Numbered from the stretch's first letter, positions 1-12,117 are shown. The stretch: 64,000 nucleotides of DNA from Cryptomeria japonica (GCF_030272615.1 NC_081409.1:203235949-203299948); one strand, 5' to 3'. Notes: a model not told the origin generated them from the letters alone. Translations and numbers: made by a program.

Positions 1-1
1 G

Positions 2-505
2 TCAAAACCTGAGCCTTATTATATATCATTGTTTATAAATGGTCATAAATTAAACAATTGTATTATAGATTCAGGTGCATCAGATAATACAATGTCCTCT
101 GTAGTAGCCAAAGTGTTGGGGATATCCTTGATGTAAACTTTTGGCAAGTGTTATTCAATAGACTCTAAACAAATACCCCTATTAGGACAGATTAAAGATG
201 CTCAATTAGTTCTTGCTACCCACCCAAATAAAAGAATCAAGTTCACTATTCTAATAGCTGACATTCCTGCAAGTTATGGCATGTTATTAAGTCATACATT
301 TTGTAGAGACTTAGGAGGTGAGATAAAAATGGATTGGTCTCAAGCCACTATTCTGTAGGAAAACAACGAGTCATTTTGTAGCCTGAACCTAAATCTAATT
401 TCACTATTTTTACCTCTAATGATCCAAGGGCACAAATTATGTATCATGAATGTCAATTAGGAAATTACATGATTTTATCTGATAATGAAGTAGCAGGAAG
501 TGTAT
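2..505 (+). pseudogene. Tat-type retropepsin (protease) domain, partial
   Basis: Frame 2 from the window edge reads into an aspartic-protease active site, IIDSGASDN, at about 62-88. It continues through a second conserved block near 261-345 that contains ASYGMLLS and ends in KMDWSQATI. Family role: cleaves the Gag-Pol polyprotein in the virus-like particle. In-frame stops (taa near 135, tag near 356) show it is inactive. The frame leads directly into the RNase H domain downstream, so PR and that RNase H belong to one polyprotein. The start lies outside the window. Confidence 0.85.
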
Positions 506-510
506 CATAG

Positions 511-1272
511 CTGAAGGTAGAAGAAAATTTGTGGTTAATGGAGTTTGATGGGAGTTGTCCAACGTCAGGTTTTGGTGCAGGGGTAGTACTTATTCCACCT
601 TCTGGTACTCACATTCCTTTTTCTTTTAAATTGGAATTCAAGAACACAAACAATACGATTGAGTATGAAGATTTGTTATTGGGTTTATTTGGAGCAAAGA
701 AATTGGGAATAAAACTTCTTCAAGTCAAAGGAGATGCGGAGTTGATTGTGAAACAGGTCAGAGGATTGTTCAATGTAAAAAATGAAAGACTAAAACACTA
801 CCGAAATAGAGTCTGGGATGAAATTGAAGATTTTGATGGATTTTCTATTGAAGCTATTCCTAGAGAACAAAACTTTAAAGTAGATTCATTAGCCGTATCG
901 GCTTCCTTATTGATTCCTCATCCTGAGTTTGTCGATAATATTTATCGAGTGGAATTAATATATCAGCCTAGTGTTCTTGATAACTCAAAATTCTGGCAAG
1001 TGTTTGAAAATGACAAACAAATTAACAATTTCATGCAGTGTGTTGAAACATTTGCTACTACATATTTTGAAGGGTCATATGCAGAATGTAAAGAGTTTTC
1101 ACCAGAATGGGCCAAGGAGTTGAGTGATTTGCTAGAATGCTTACAAGAAAAGAAAGGGTGAACAGATTCCTGCAGTCCAAGATGATGGAGCCTATGAAAG
1201 AATTAATATTGGGACTGGAGATGATCCCAAATATATAAATCTAGGAAAATGTTGCACACCTGTGGAGAAAGA
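511..1272 (+). pseudogene. Archaeal-type second RNase H (aRNH) plus linker, upstream of RT
   Basis: This is an RNase H fold domain with the four acidic positions visible: D in FDGS, E in IEYEDL, D in GDAELIV and D in VDSLA. The surrounding pattern (GAGVVLIPPSG, LGIKLLQVKGD, EAIPREQN) is that of the second RNase H carried by plant Tat elements, which degrades RNA in RNA/DNA hybrids. The open frame runs from 529 to 1161. A one-base frameshift near 1158 moves into another frame that runs to 1272, where the solo LTR is inserted, and resumes on its far side just before RT. In this copy the domain therefore lies between protease and RT. It is less decayed than the RT behind it. Confidence 0.85.
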
Positions 1273-3635
1273 TGTTGGCATTGTGTTGTCATTGATGTCA
1301 ATCGATATGGGATGACCACCGACAAAAGAGATGTATGTGCAACACTATTATGAAGGAGTACATGATGTGATATCTTGGATATCACCTTGTGTTGCAGAAC
1401 ACCGGTAAAGGTAAGGAAGATGACCTCAGAGGTCACCAGTACACAATTTAGTGCCTGACTTGTGTGATGAGATAGAGAGGTAATTTGAGCGGTTGTTTAT
1501 GATGAAGAGGCAGAATGTTATCTGAATCACATCAACACTAGAAGAGAAGAATGAACCGTTATGCTATGAGATTGCAGAATAGTAGGACTCCCACCGGTTG
1601 AAGATGCAATCGTCATGAGAAGCAATGACTAAACAGTGAGTGTTTCCACACCGGATCACATGTACCTATTTGAATAAATGTTGCACAAACAGGGAACTCA
1701 CATGAGCAGATGACAAGGTTTTACTCCACCAAGTTAGTGGGGCTTATCTCCTAGATGCATTGAGGCATTATAGTTTGGTGAGATAAGAGTGAAGAGGTAA
1801 AAGAAATGACTTGAAGGATCACACTAGATCCATCGGTGAATTGAGGAAATGTCTTAAGTGTATGAGATCAGGGTTATGCACTGGACCGATAGAGAAGGCA
1901 TGCTGAAGAAGAGTGATATGTTTGTCATTCAGACAAACCAGCTGAGAAGATACAATTAGAGGAGAATGGTTTGACCGATGAAGGAGTCTAGTAAAGGTTG
2001 ATGATTGGTGTCATCAAGAGTGATAACTGGTATGTAAGCCCACCGTTAATATGAGCAAGGTGCAAATGCAAATGACTCTCCACCTTGGGGAAATGAGAAA
2101 ATGAGCTTGCTCAAAGAAAGACATGTCTGACAACCAGTCAAGGTGTTCCACTCACAATCCAGCAAGATGCAAACATGATGAGGTTATGGGTACAGTGTGC
2201 AATACCGACAGGGTTAGCAAACTGGTAGGAAAGAGGAACCGGTTGGTCGGCTGCTCAGTGATCCCATTTGGACCAACATGAAGTGCCAAGCTAGCAGTTT
2301 GTCGATATGGATGCCACATGGAGTCAACGTGGAAAACCTGCATTTGGATAAAGATGGAATGTACATCAACAGGGTTATTGTAGGGTTGGTCCACTTTAAT
2401 GAAAGGTCACACAAATCACAAGACATGTTGTAGAGCAATTGCAGGGGTTTGAGGCTCAAGGTCTAGAAGACAACTACGAGTCAGCCAAGAGTGATTGAGA
2501 AGATCAAGGAAACAGAGGTAAAAAAATGACAGTTCTTTCATGATTGACCAAGGGATCAGCTATTAGGGTAAAAAGAAAGTCGCCAAAGATGGAAGGCGTG
2601 ATCCAGAAGATGCGAATATGGCGGAGTTGTGCAAATGGATGTCAGAAAGATCAGATCGTGCAAGATTTGATTGGATCTGGTTTACCTCGAGGATGGTGAG
2701 GAAACCCTAACCGCCTAAATTTTGAATTGGTTTTTGGAGGGAAAACTGGACTATAAGTGTGTGGCAAAAGAGAATGTTCAGAGCGGCTGAATAGTACAAT
2801 ATTGTGTGATTGCGAAGTTGAAGACTTCTGCGAATAAGAGAAAATCAGCCAAGTGCTCAATGAGCATCTGTAAAAAGAGTGGGAGTGAGAGAGAACTTGG
2901 TTGAAGCTTTCAACCGACTAGAAAGAAGAACCGGTAGTGTTCATACTGGAAATGTAGAAGTGAAGGAGGTTGTAGAGAAGATAAACAGAGAACTGGTAGA
3001 GAGGAGAATCGGTGAAGAGCGGAGTGGTGAAGAGGAGATTTAGTGAGAGAAGTACATAAGAGAGAAAAACTGGTAAGTCCTACCAGCAGATAAGCAGTAG
3101 GTGAAGAGCAACAGAGAAGTGAGTTGGTGAAGGAATCTCATCGATAGAGCAAGATATATAATGGTTGCAAGATTCACTTGTAACAAGATAACCATTTATG
3201 TATTTGATGTTTACATTGTGAACACTGAGTTGTAGGTCAGTGCAGGGGTTGTAGTTCCTTGGGTTGGTGCCCTAAAGTCAGGGGTTGGTGCTCCTTTGGG
3301 TTGTAGCCCATAAATCAGGTAGGGGTTGGTGCTCCTTGGGTTGGTGCCCTAAACTTTGTAATTGTGTTTATTGTGAGGTTGGATTGGAGCAGTAGACTCC
3401 AACAACATTGCTCACCGAGGTTTTTCCCATCTTGGGTTTTCCTCGTATATGCTGGTGTTATGTGATTTTCCATTGTGAGTGTGTTTTGCATTTAAGTTAG
3501 TCTCCTCCCTAACCAGTAAGACTACATTAAGTTAAATCTATCAATCGGTGTGCTCACAAAGGACTGCAGAAGAAAAGATATTTGAGGACCACTGATTCAC
3601 CCCCTCCCCCTCTCAGTGGTGCATTATGTCTAACA
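1273..3635 (+). mobile_element. Solo LTR (2363 bp), TSD aaaga, inserted in the Tat pol
   Basis: It starts TGTTGGCATTGTG and ends TCTAACA. The five bases aaaga stand immediately before (1268-1272) and after (3636-3640), a perfect TSD. The start (TGTTGG, GTCATTGATGTCAA) and the pyrimidine-rich end (CACCCCCTCCCCCTCTCAG) match the LTR style of the copia/Sirevirus-like elements elsewhere in the window (27391-28454, 9380-16334). I see no PBS, coding domain or second LTR copy inside, so this is an LTR left by recombination. A TATA-like agatatataatgg lies near 3150. Confidence 0.9.
3236..3360 (+). repeat. Tandem repeat of a G/T-rich unit inside the solo LTR
   Basis: Units built on ggggttggtgctcc and ttgggttggtgccctaaa recur about three times in about 120 bp near the 3' part of the solo LTR, downstream of its TATA-like site. 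Copies differ by a few substitutions (for example ggggttgtagttcc). The function is unknown. Confidence 0.75.
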
Positions 3636-4613
3636 AAAGAGAGGTTTAGTAGTCTTCTGTTGGAATTCAAAGATGTTTTTGCTTGGTGTTATGATGACTT
3701 AAAGAACTTCAGGGATGGAAAATTTCAGCATCACAATCCTCTGAAGCCAAGAGTAAGTCCTTTCCAACAAAAGCTTAGAAGTTTTAATCCTAAAGTAGCC
3801 AAAGCCATATTTCAAGAAGTAGATAAAATGTTAAAGGCATGGATTATATACCCCATCCATCATTCTACATGGATAGCCAACATAGTTCCTATCTGGAAGA
3901 AAAATGGAGAAATAAGAATTTGTGTAGATTTTAGAAACCTGTATCAAGCCAGTCTAAAAGATAACTACCCATTACCTATTATGGATCATATTTTGCAAAC
4001 GGTTTCAGGTTCAGAGATGATGTCTATGCTCGATGGCTTTTCAGGGGTGACCTTTCAGTGGGCTATGGACCTATCCTTTGGTCATTTGAAAGATAAGATA
4101 ATTGTTGTATATCTTAATGATTTAACTGTGTTTTCAAAGAGGAGAAAGCATCACCTAAGAGATTTGAGGCAAGTGTTACAAAGGTGTCGTGAACATGGAG
4201 TGTCCCTAAATCCAAAAAAGTCATTATTTGGGGTTACAAAGGGTAAATTGCTTGGCCACATCATCTCTAAAGAAGGAGTAAGAGTGGATCCTAAAAGAGT
4301 AAAGGCAATTCAACAGCTAAGTCTACCATCAAACAAAAGTGCAGTCAGATCTTTCTTTGGACAAGTAAATTTTCTGAGGAGATTCATTCCAGATTTTGTA
4401 GAAACCACTAGGTATATTGTGAACTTGATGAGTGAAAAGAAAGAATTTAAATGGAATGAGGAGGGAAAGAAAGCATTTGAATCAATAAAGGAGGTCATTG
4501 GTCATGCGCCTATTCTGGTCAATACAGATTTTAAAAAGGATTTTATTATCTATTGCTATGCGTCAGAGCATACTATGTCAAGGATTTTGTTGCAAAAGAA
4601 CAAAGATAATGAA
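3636..4613 (+). pseudogene. Tat-type reverse transcriptase, inactivated
   Basis: The frame is continuous with the linker left of the solo LTR and open to a taa at 4614. RT landmarks are FKDVFAWCYDDL, the YPIHHSTWIANIV block, IRICVDFRNL, NYPLPIMD and SMLDGFSG. After LDGFSG the text jumps straight to TFQWAMD, so roughly 37 residues usual in the family (the block ending in the FGL/NAGATF region) are missing without loss of frame. The catalytic YLDD box reads YLND (4110-4121), changing a metal-binding Asp to Asn. The thumb/connection part (LLGHIISKEG, FLRRFIPDF, FKWNEE) is preserved. Family role: copying the element RNA into DNA. Confidence 0.93.
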
Positions 4614-4868
4614 TAAGTCCCAATATCTTTCAAGAGCGTTCCCCTAAAGAAACACAAATTGAAATATTCCCTGATGGAAAAACAAGCATATGCGGTTGTA
4701 AAAGTTGTAAAACAATTCAGATATTACATTCTTCATTCTCATGTAGTTGTTTATGTGCCTCACTCTGCAGTTAAGAGCATTTTGACACAACATGATATAG
4801 GAATGAATAATAGAGCGTCATGGGTGTCCAAGATTCAGTAGTTCAATCTGGATATTAAACCCACAAAA
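4614..4868 (+). pseudogene. Tat-type RNase H (gypsy RNH) remnant
   Basis: The segment continues the RT frame past the taa at 4614. EKQAYAVVKVVKQFRYYIL and SILTQHDIGMNNRASW are the characteristic second half of the gypsy RNase H. The first catalytic Asp of the usual CDAS motif reads YCYAS just before 4614, so the active site is broken. A stop at 4839-4841 separates it from the following NLDIKPTKLVRGQGL linker to integrase. Confidence 0.85.
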
Positions 4869-6221
4869 TTGGTGAGGGGGCAGGGTCTGTGCAAGTTGAT
4901 TGTTGAAAGTAAGAGTGAAGTGACTGAGGAATTTCCCTTAGTCTTGTTTGTCAGACTTCAAGATTCCTGGTTTGCAGACGTTGCGTACTATTTAACCTAT
5001 GGGGATTGTCCAATGCATCTTTCTTCAAGAGAAAAATGTAACCTAAGACTAAAAGCTACCAAATATGTCATTTTTGATGATGCGTTGTACAAAAGGGGTT
5101 TGGATGGAACTTCTTGCACTCTATGGATAAATCACTTCAGAAGTCACTATTGAATACCTTTCACGATGAAGGCTGTGGTGGTCATTTTTCGTCAACAATG
5201 ACTGCTTACAAAATTTTGAGAAATTGTTATTATTGGCTAGGTATGTTCAAGGATGTATATGCATGGGTAGCCAAGTGTAAGAAATGTAAATTATTCACAG
5301 GTAAGCCGCAACTCGCAGCATTACCGCTTCAAGAAGTAATTGTGGACGAACCATTCAAACAATGGGGTTTAGATTTTATAGGTCCCTTGTCCCCTACCTC
5401 AAGTGCGGGACATAAACACATACTAGCAACCATAGATTATTTCACCAAATGGGTTGAAGCTATTCCAATGCGGAAGACGACTTATGAGATTGTTTGTAAT
5501 TTTCTTAAAGAAAATATTTTGGTTCGATTTGGAGTTCCTCTAAACATTCTGGCTGATAATGCAACTAATTTCACTTCTACTGAGATTTCATTGTTTTTAT
5601 ATGATCATGGGATATCCCTTGCTCATTATTTAGATTATTACCCCCAAGGTAATAGCCAAGCGGAGTTTAGCAATAAAAATCTCATAAATATTATGAAGAA
5701 GTTGGTGAGTGAAAATTTTAAAGACTGGCATAAGAAATTGTATGAAGCTCTTTTGGCGGATCTAACATCACCGAAAAGAGCTATTGGGATGTCACCTTTT
5801 GAATTAGTTTATGGCATGGGTGCTCAGGTGGCACTTCCTCTAGAAGTTGTGGTAACCAAGTTACAGACTGTGATTGAGGATGCTTATTTTTTGGATTCTC
5901 TAGAGAAAAGCATTATGCATTTAATGATAATTGATGAAGAAAGGGGTAAGTTAGTGGATCAGATAACAGAACATCAGATGAGAGTTAATAAAATATTTGA
6001 TAGGCGATCCAGGCCATGAAAATTCATGCTTGGTGATCAGGTTTGCTTTGGGACAAAAGAAGGGAACCAAAAGGGGCACATGCAAAGTTTGAATCTCTAT
6101 GGAAATGACCATTTGTAATTCAAAAGGTAAAAGGGTCTAACTCTTTCAAAATAGCATATAGAGATGGTTATGTTCTTCCCCTGACCTATAATGGGCAGGA
6201 TTTGAAACTATATCAATTGTA
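4869..6221 (+). pseudogene. Tat-type integrase with linker and C-terminal domain
   Basis: The linker (4869-5153) overlaps the integrase frame. Integrase runs 5114-6019: an HHCC zinc-finger region (HDEGCGGH ... CKKC); catalytic Asp in WGLDFIGP; second Asp in ILADNATNF; Glu in GNSQAEFSNK, where the usual motif is GNGQAE; then the Tat PFELVYGMGA block. All three DDE residues are present. A tga at 6017-6019 and a frameshift precede the C-terminal text ending LPLTYNGQDLKLYQL at 6221. Family role: insertion of the cDNA into the host chromosome. Confidence 0.92.
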
Positions 6222-7105
6222 AACGAGAGTCCCTTGTGTGTTTTGTACATAAGTTTTGGTTTGTTTAGTTTGTATCTTATTTTCTATTGTTGTGTTTGTC
6301 TTGGTCTTTTAAATAAAGCCTGTGTGTGAAACCAGAGATCCTTGAGTTCATGTCTAGTTCCCTTACAGTCCTAGTCCCCAGTCAAAGCCGATGTTAGCAT
6401 GCCCTCAATTTCTCATTAAAAAATTCAAGCTTGCGGGTTGCCTTTTGGTGTTTCTTTCCTTTTTGGTCTTTGTATCTCTTCACTTTGAACCTAAGTCGTT
6501 GAACTTTTAAATATTTCAAAGGTTCAAGGTTCAAAGTGCATTTTAGGTAACATCCTTAGTGGCTTTGTCTTAATTAAAAAACAAGCACATTGTTGTAATG
6601 TGTTTTGAACTTTGAACCCGTGAACCTTTTTGGTTCAAGGTTCAGAAGTTTCTTTTGTGTGAAGTCGCAGCTATGTAATATTATTTAATGAGAAAGTGTA
6701 AATGTGTTTAATTTGGTATTAAACTTGAACTTTGAACCTTTTGTATTTTGGTTCAACGGTTCAAAGTTCAAAGTCCTTTCACTTGTTAGTTATGGTTATT
6801 GCTCGTTCTTGGTATTGTTTTGAGCCGCTGGTTTGAAAGTTCTCTGTTATTCTCACTAAATGAACTTGAACCATTGAATTCCTTGTGAGTTGGTTAAAGG
6901 TTCAAAATGTTCACTCCAAGTTGAATCTAAGGATTTTGATAACACTGGAGGTAGCGCGGAAAGAAGGAATATTCCTGTCATATAATAATTTTAAATTTTA
7001 AATTTGGAAAGTAATCATGGGGACATTAACTATTTGTGTGGAGGTGATGGGCAATTAAGAAAGTCTCAGGTTTTGAATCATATCAATGTTACTTCACACA
7101 TTTAA
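6222..7105 (+). repeat. Non-coding spacer with four inverted repeats of a GAACTTTGAACC-like core
   Basis: No ORF is seen. Four short inverted repeats made of TTGAAC / GTTCAA blocks lie about 120-140 bp apart: 6481-6538 (arms cactttgaacct and aggttcaaagtg, 12/12 paired), 6605-6654, 6723-6773 (a 14-bp perfect arm, ttgaactttgaacc) and 6861-6912 (imperfect). They fill the gap between integrase and the extra ORF. Structural RNA, splicing or regulatory roles are guesses. Confidence 0.75.
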
Positions 7106-9379
7106 ATGAATCATTATGAAGCGTGTGTAGTTTTTCTCGATTTTTTCCCGTTTGTTCAAAAAGATGTGAATTCATAAGAAAAATTTGTAAAGGTTGTAGT
7201 TGTTATAACTGAACGAACTGGAGACGCCAAAGGTAATTTCAGCTCTACTTTCCTGAGAGGGTTTCATAGATTCACGATGGTAACAGGTGTGGTCAGACAA
7301 TTTCCCTATACTGTATTTCTTTCATTCAGAAGATTTGTCAGTGTAGGAGAAAATCTTTGGTTTGTTGGAATAGAATTCTATCCCGATTTAGAATTGTTTG
7401 GTAAAAATATGTATGCATTATGAGGTTGATAATGTCGAAACTTGGTCATACATCATGCTTAGAGAGCATACTTCCAGAATTAGATGATACTTCTTTAGCT
7501 CATGCCGACCTAGGGGAATTCTTAGAAAGCACCAAAAACCCTAAAGATAGTTCAATGATGGAGAAAATAGTAAGAAGTGGTCTCATTGAAGCCGCCACAT
7601 TTACAATTTCTACCCCATGCCCAGATTTGATAATGGCTTGTATGAATAGATACGATGTTGAAAACAAGTGCATAGGAAGGAGTAGTGGTGAGTTGTTAGT
7701 TAATATTAACAGAGAAACAATAATGGCGGCGATGGGAATCTTGCATAAGGAACCATATGAGGAATGGTCAGTTGGGACCTCATACGCATACTTCTCTGAG
7801 AAGAAAAGTGTATATAGGAGCGTTATTGCAAGAAACTGGCTTCTGAAAGTCCAAAAGAGAGGTTGACGGCTACCAAAGCCCCTTACCAGGGAGCACTTCA
7901 TTACAGAAGTACGAGACATTGTTATATTGTTGAATAGGCTAAAGGGGAATTCACACTCCTTCTATTGGGAGGACTAGATGTATTTTTATATTCAGGTGCT
8001 TCTATCAAGTGAAAAATATCTTGACTGGGTGCAAGTGATTACAGAGAGGCTCCATGAGGGTTTAAGTAATTTTGTGGGTATGTCTAGCTTTTATATGTCT
8101 TCTTATTTATTCTACATATTAGCCTATACCAAAGACTGGCATAGACTGCATAGTGAACCATGGGTGGATGGTATGAAAGTCTATGATTACTATCCTTTAC
8201 TACAACAATAGAGCTATGTAGAGCATATCACCAGATGGAATGGCGTCTTTGGAGGAAGACTTGCATTTGAATTACATGGTGATGTTAATAAAGAGGATGC
8301 TCATTGAAGCCATGGAATTGATAAGTATATATGGCATCTTTTTCATCCAATTTCCCAGGTTTACCTATCTTCGGGTAGGTGGTTTTGAGGGTGAACCATT
8401 CAAGCTACCTACATACGCCTTTGATAGCTATGTACTCATTGAAGTGAGCAGACAATTGGCTCATATTTATAAAAGGTTAGGAACAAAAGGTGAATTTGGA
8501 GTTGCTTTTCCAATTGAACTTGGATATTACAACTATAAGTCCGTGTCTGATGCTTTGAATTTGGACTTAGAATTTAAGAAGATGAATTTGCAGCCCTATT
8601 TTGCTAGACGAAAGTTTGACAGTAGGGGATATGCTATGGAGAATCTAAATGTAGATGATCACTTTTGTCATGAACCCCAGTTGGAAGATTACTGGGAAAT
8701 ATGTAGTGATGAGTATGAAGTAAGGAGGAGACTATGATCAAGATTTACTCTAAGGGAAGTAATTACCATGATACTTCCCATCAATGTGTCTGGAGTACAA
8801 GAGGAAATAGGGGAGGATGTTTTAGATCCTGAATTTGATAAGAAGGTTCAAGGGCAGTCGATTCCTGAGATTGATTGAGATAAAAACGAAGACGAAAACA
8901 TTCAGGCTAGGAGCTTGAATGTTATAAGGAGAAATGAGAAATGGTTAAGGGACCAGAAATTTAAAAAAGGATCACTCGTGCCTTCCCATGAACTAACAAT
9001 TGGTTCGCATGTTGCGACTCAACTTCCTATTTCTACCTCTAATAAAATTATTGATGTTGCGGGTGATTCAAAGCCAATTGTTGAAGAAATTAAACCCAAA
9101 AGATCAAAAAGGTCCCCACTAAGTTCTTCAGCAATCTGAGTGACTCGGTCAAGAAGAAAAAAGAAGAGAAAAGAGCCAGCATTGAACCAAATTGTCGTAG
9201 ACCTGGATCCGAGTGAGGAAGTTGAAGTAATAATGGATCAACAGGAATTGAATAACTCTCCAGTACAAGATGTGGATACAGGTAAAGAACTAAAAGGTGA
9301 ACTGAATCCAATGAACACCCTAACTATTGTTGATTCTCTGAGTACTCAAACAACCCCTCCATCCAAAGCACCTTCAAGC
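7106..9379 (+). pseudogene. Extra ORF downstream of pol, part 1 (unrecognised)
   Basis: The first ATG of a recoverable frame is at 7106. Frames then follow one another through several stops and single-base shifts (near 7165, 7421, 7866, 7976, 8211, 8737, 8878, 9139) to 9379, where a copia element is inserted. The text is protein-like throughout: hydrophobic and aromatic segments such as FRRFVSVGENLWFVGIEFY, YMSSYLFYILAY and a FFIQFPRFTYLRVGGF stretch, then a charged, Lys/Ser-rich tail (KPKRSKRSPLS, SRRKKKRKEPALNQ) that looks like a nuclear-localisation type sequence. I do not recognise a family. Position and strand say it is an accessory gene of the Tat element. It resumes in the same frame at 16340. 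Confidence 0.75.
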
Positions 9380-10923
9380 TATTAGTTAGATGAGAGCGCG
9401 GGGGGGGTGAATCAGATAACTTTAATCATTAATACTCTAATCAGATTCAACCTCGATAGAACTTACTTGATATGAAACTATGATTGTAAATCATTCAAAC
9501 TCATAAACAGATAAACTTAAACATTAAATCACATTTGACACCAGATTTAATGTGGAAACCCTAATAGGGAAAAACCACTGTTGGATTTCGGACCCACAAG
9601 AAAATATACTCTTCTAGAGTATGCTCGGTTAAAAGCAAATCCTGTTAAAGATTACATACACATTGCTAGATGTGACCCGGTCAAGGGATTTCCCTCAGAT
9701 CTATCAGAATCTTCACTTTGTTAGAAGTGACCTTGTCAAAGGATTTCAAACACTCAATTAGAATGTTACCTTCCTAGAGGATTTACAAATAAGACTGTTA
9801 GGTCCACTCAGTTAAGAGATTTCTTATCACTTACAAAAATAAATAACAGTAATAAAATATATCTGCAACTCCACATCAAAAATGTTAAAGCAGATTCTAT
9901 GTGCTCAAGATAATCTTGTTATAAGACTTATCTTTCTCCTTGTTGGGCTTCTCACTCTGTTTTTCAAACAAATCTTCAATCTTTTGTACTCAGTAATCAC
10001 CTCTGTAGTATCACTGTGTTTCTATATTTGCCCGCATACTTTGTTCATAAACATTTCTTTATTTATAAGCAATTCCTTACCGATTAATCTCCTTAATGAC
10101 ATTTCCCATGATTAATCTTAACCATCAGATCTTCAAACTTGACTAGGTTCATTGAATCCTTTGATCTGAAAAATGTTTTATCTTGTCTTGAAACTTGTAT
10201 TCCTTCCTTGGTACTTGTGCTCGGTTAGGATCGTTCAATCTATGTTGTAGATCTAACTCTTGAATTCACATTACCGTTGATCCTTAACAAACTTCTTGCA
10301 CGACATTCCAATCTTCAATAAATCTCCAGCTTATTGACATCCTTCATTTAATAATGTATTCACTCATTTAATGCATTCTGTTACTACTCGGTTGATACTC
10401 AGTTAATACTGAACTTTACTCGGTAGACATTCTCTTCTTGGTGACTTTTTCTTTCTTTAACCAACATTGATAACCTTGGAGTTTACCGACTGGCTTTTTG
10501 CTCCGTAAAATAGAACAATAACAAACCTTTACTCATTCTATTGCATGAAATCTTTTCTCCTTCTTGTTTGGTCTTCGAATACACATATATAGGATATCAA
10601 AACAATCAATACATCATAATCTCATCACTGTCTAACTCGGTGATAGTTGCCCATTGAATAACTTATTACTCCCCTTTATTTTCACATTCTATCTGTTTCA
10701 TTTACCGACATCTATATACTCATCAAAACATACTTTTTAAGATATGGCAACATCATACTAAATCAGAAAATCAATTGCTTTACATCAATGACAAAATAAT
10801 AAAATTAAGACAATAATCATCCTTTATCAATTATATCATTCATCTCCAACAACCTTCTCAATATCATCAACCAATAAACTTAATGTAATGCCAACAATCT
10901 CCCAACTTATTGTAATGCCAACA
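9380..10923 (-). repeat. 3' LTR of the Sirevirus-like element (1544 bp)
   Basis: The complete LTR runs from tattagttagatgag to taatgccaaca. Its part 9986-10923 aligns colinearly with 15397-16334 at the other end of the element, with scattered, mostly transition differences. A G-run (cgcgggggggg) lies at 9396-9407, the counterpart of the C-run seen at the ends of the related solo LTRs. Confidence 0.92.
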
Positions 10924-11118
10924 ATCTCCCCCTTTGGCATTGATTGCAATACCAATTTGATTTATTCCAAATGATTCAAATTGTTGTTATTCTTGTGTTG
11001 TTATCCTTGAGCTGTAAACTTCTCTTGTAGTCTTCTCCCCCTTGAGTTGTAACAATCATCTCCCCCTTTGACAACAATGCCAAAAGTAAGACTGATCCAT
11101 AATTACTCCCCCTGTGAA
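10924..11118 (-). promoter_or_regulatory. Multiple polypurine tracts of the Sirevirus-like element
   Basis: On the - strand, four AAGGGGGAG-like tracts can be read: at 10924-10941 (next to the LTR), 11032-11046, 11058-11074 and 11102-11118. The one beside the LTR is the expected primer for plus-strand DNA synthesis. Repetition of the tract is typical of Sireviruses. Confidence 0.85.
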
Positions 11119-11279
11119 GTAATTTCTTTGCAGTTCAAAAACATATACAAATGTATCTCGGTCAGAGTAACTTGTCTTCATTCACTATTTCCTGCACAAC
11201 TTTAGACATCATTCTAAAGTGTGTAAATCAGCATCAACTTACAAATAGTATTCTTTGGAGTCATAGAATTGATGTTGTC

Positions 11280-12117
11280 ACCGAACTCTGTCAATGAGCA
11301 CTAGATAGGGGTAGGACCCCTAACTTATTTCTGAGATACTCAAAAGTGTCCCTTGGTAGTGGCTTTGTGAAAATATCTACGATTTATTCCTTTGTGCTAA
11401 CATATCCTAGCACAACTTTCTTTTCTTGAAATTTTTCTCTAAGATAATGATACTTTATAGAGAGATATGCTTTGTCTTAGAGTGCATTACCGAATTCTTT
11501 GAAATGTTAATAGCACTTGTATTATCACAAAATATAGTTACTGGCTCGGTAACTGTCTCATTCATTCCTTCCAACAGTTGTTTGATCCATGCTATATTGG
11601 TACAATTCAATGCTACAGTGACATATTCAACTTCAGTTGTTGACTGTGAAATGCATCCTTGTTTCTTGCTAAGCCAACTTACTAGTCTTTCTCCCAAAAA
11701 TAAAGCTCCACCGCTCGTGCTTTTCCTATCATCAATATTTCCTACCCAATCAGCATCAGTATAGACTTTTAAGTCAAAATCATTCCTCTTTTCATATAGT
11801 AGACCATAATCTTCAATGCCTCTCAAGTATTTGAAAATTCTTTTGACTGTTGTCATATGAGTTTCTTTGGAATCTGCAGAAAATCTTGCAGCTATACCTA
11901 CTGCATGTGCTATATCAGGCCTATTGTGAACTACATATTGCAACTTTCCAATCATAGATCGGTAAAGTGTCTCATCAACAGATGCAGATTCATTGTTCTT
12001 TGATAGTTTACAATTAGTAGTCATAGGAGTAGTTACAGGTTTAGAATCCTCCATTCCAAATTTCTTCAAGATTTCCTTTATGTACTTGGATTGAGTAATG
12101 AAAATCCCATTTTTCAT
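11280..12117 (-). pseudogene. Copia RNase H and end of pol
   Basis: The open part is 12117-11455 on the - strand. It holds the RT connection region (SKPVTTPMTTNCKL, RSMIGKLQYVVHNRPDI) followed by RNase H motifs: YTDADWVG, STTEVEYV where SSTEAEY is usual, and CDNTSAINISKNSV. After the stop near 11455 the usual C-terminal text (KHIS, then TFTK-like remains) can be followed with shifts to about 11280. It degrades RNA in the RNA/DNA hybrid during reverse transcription. Confidence 0.9.
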
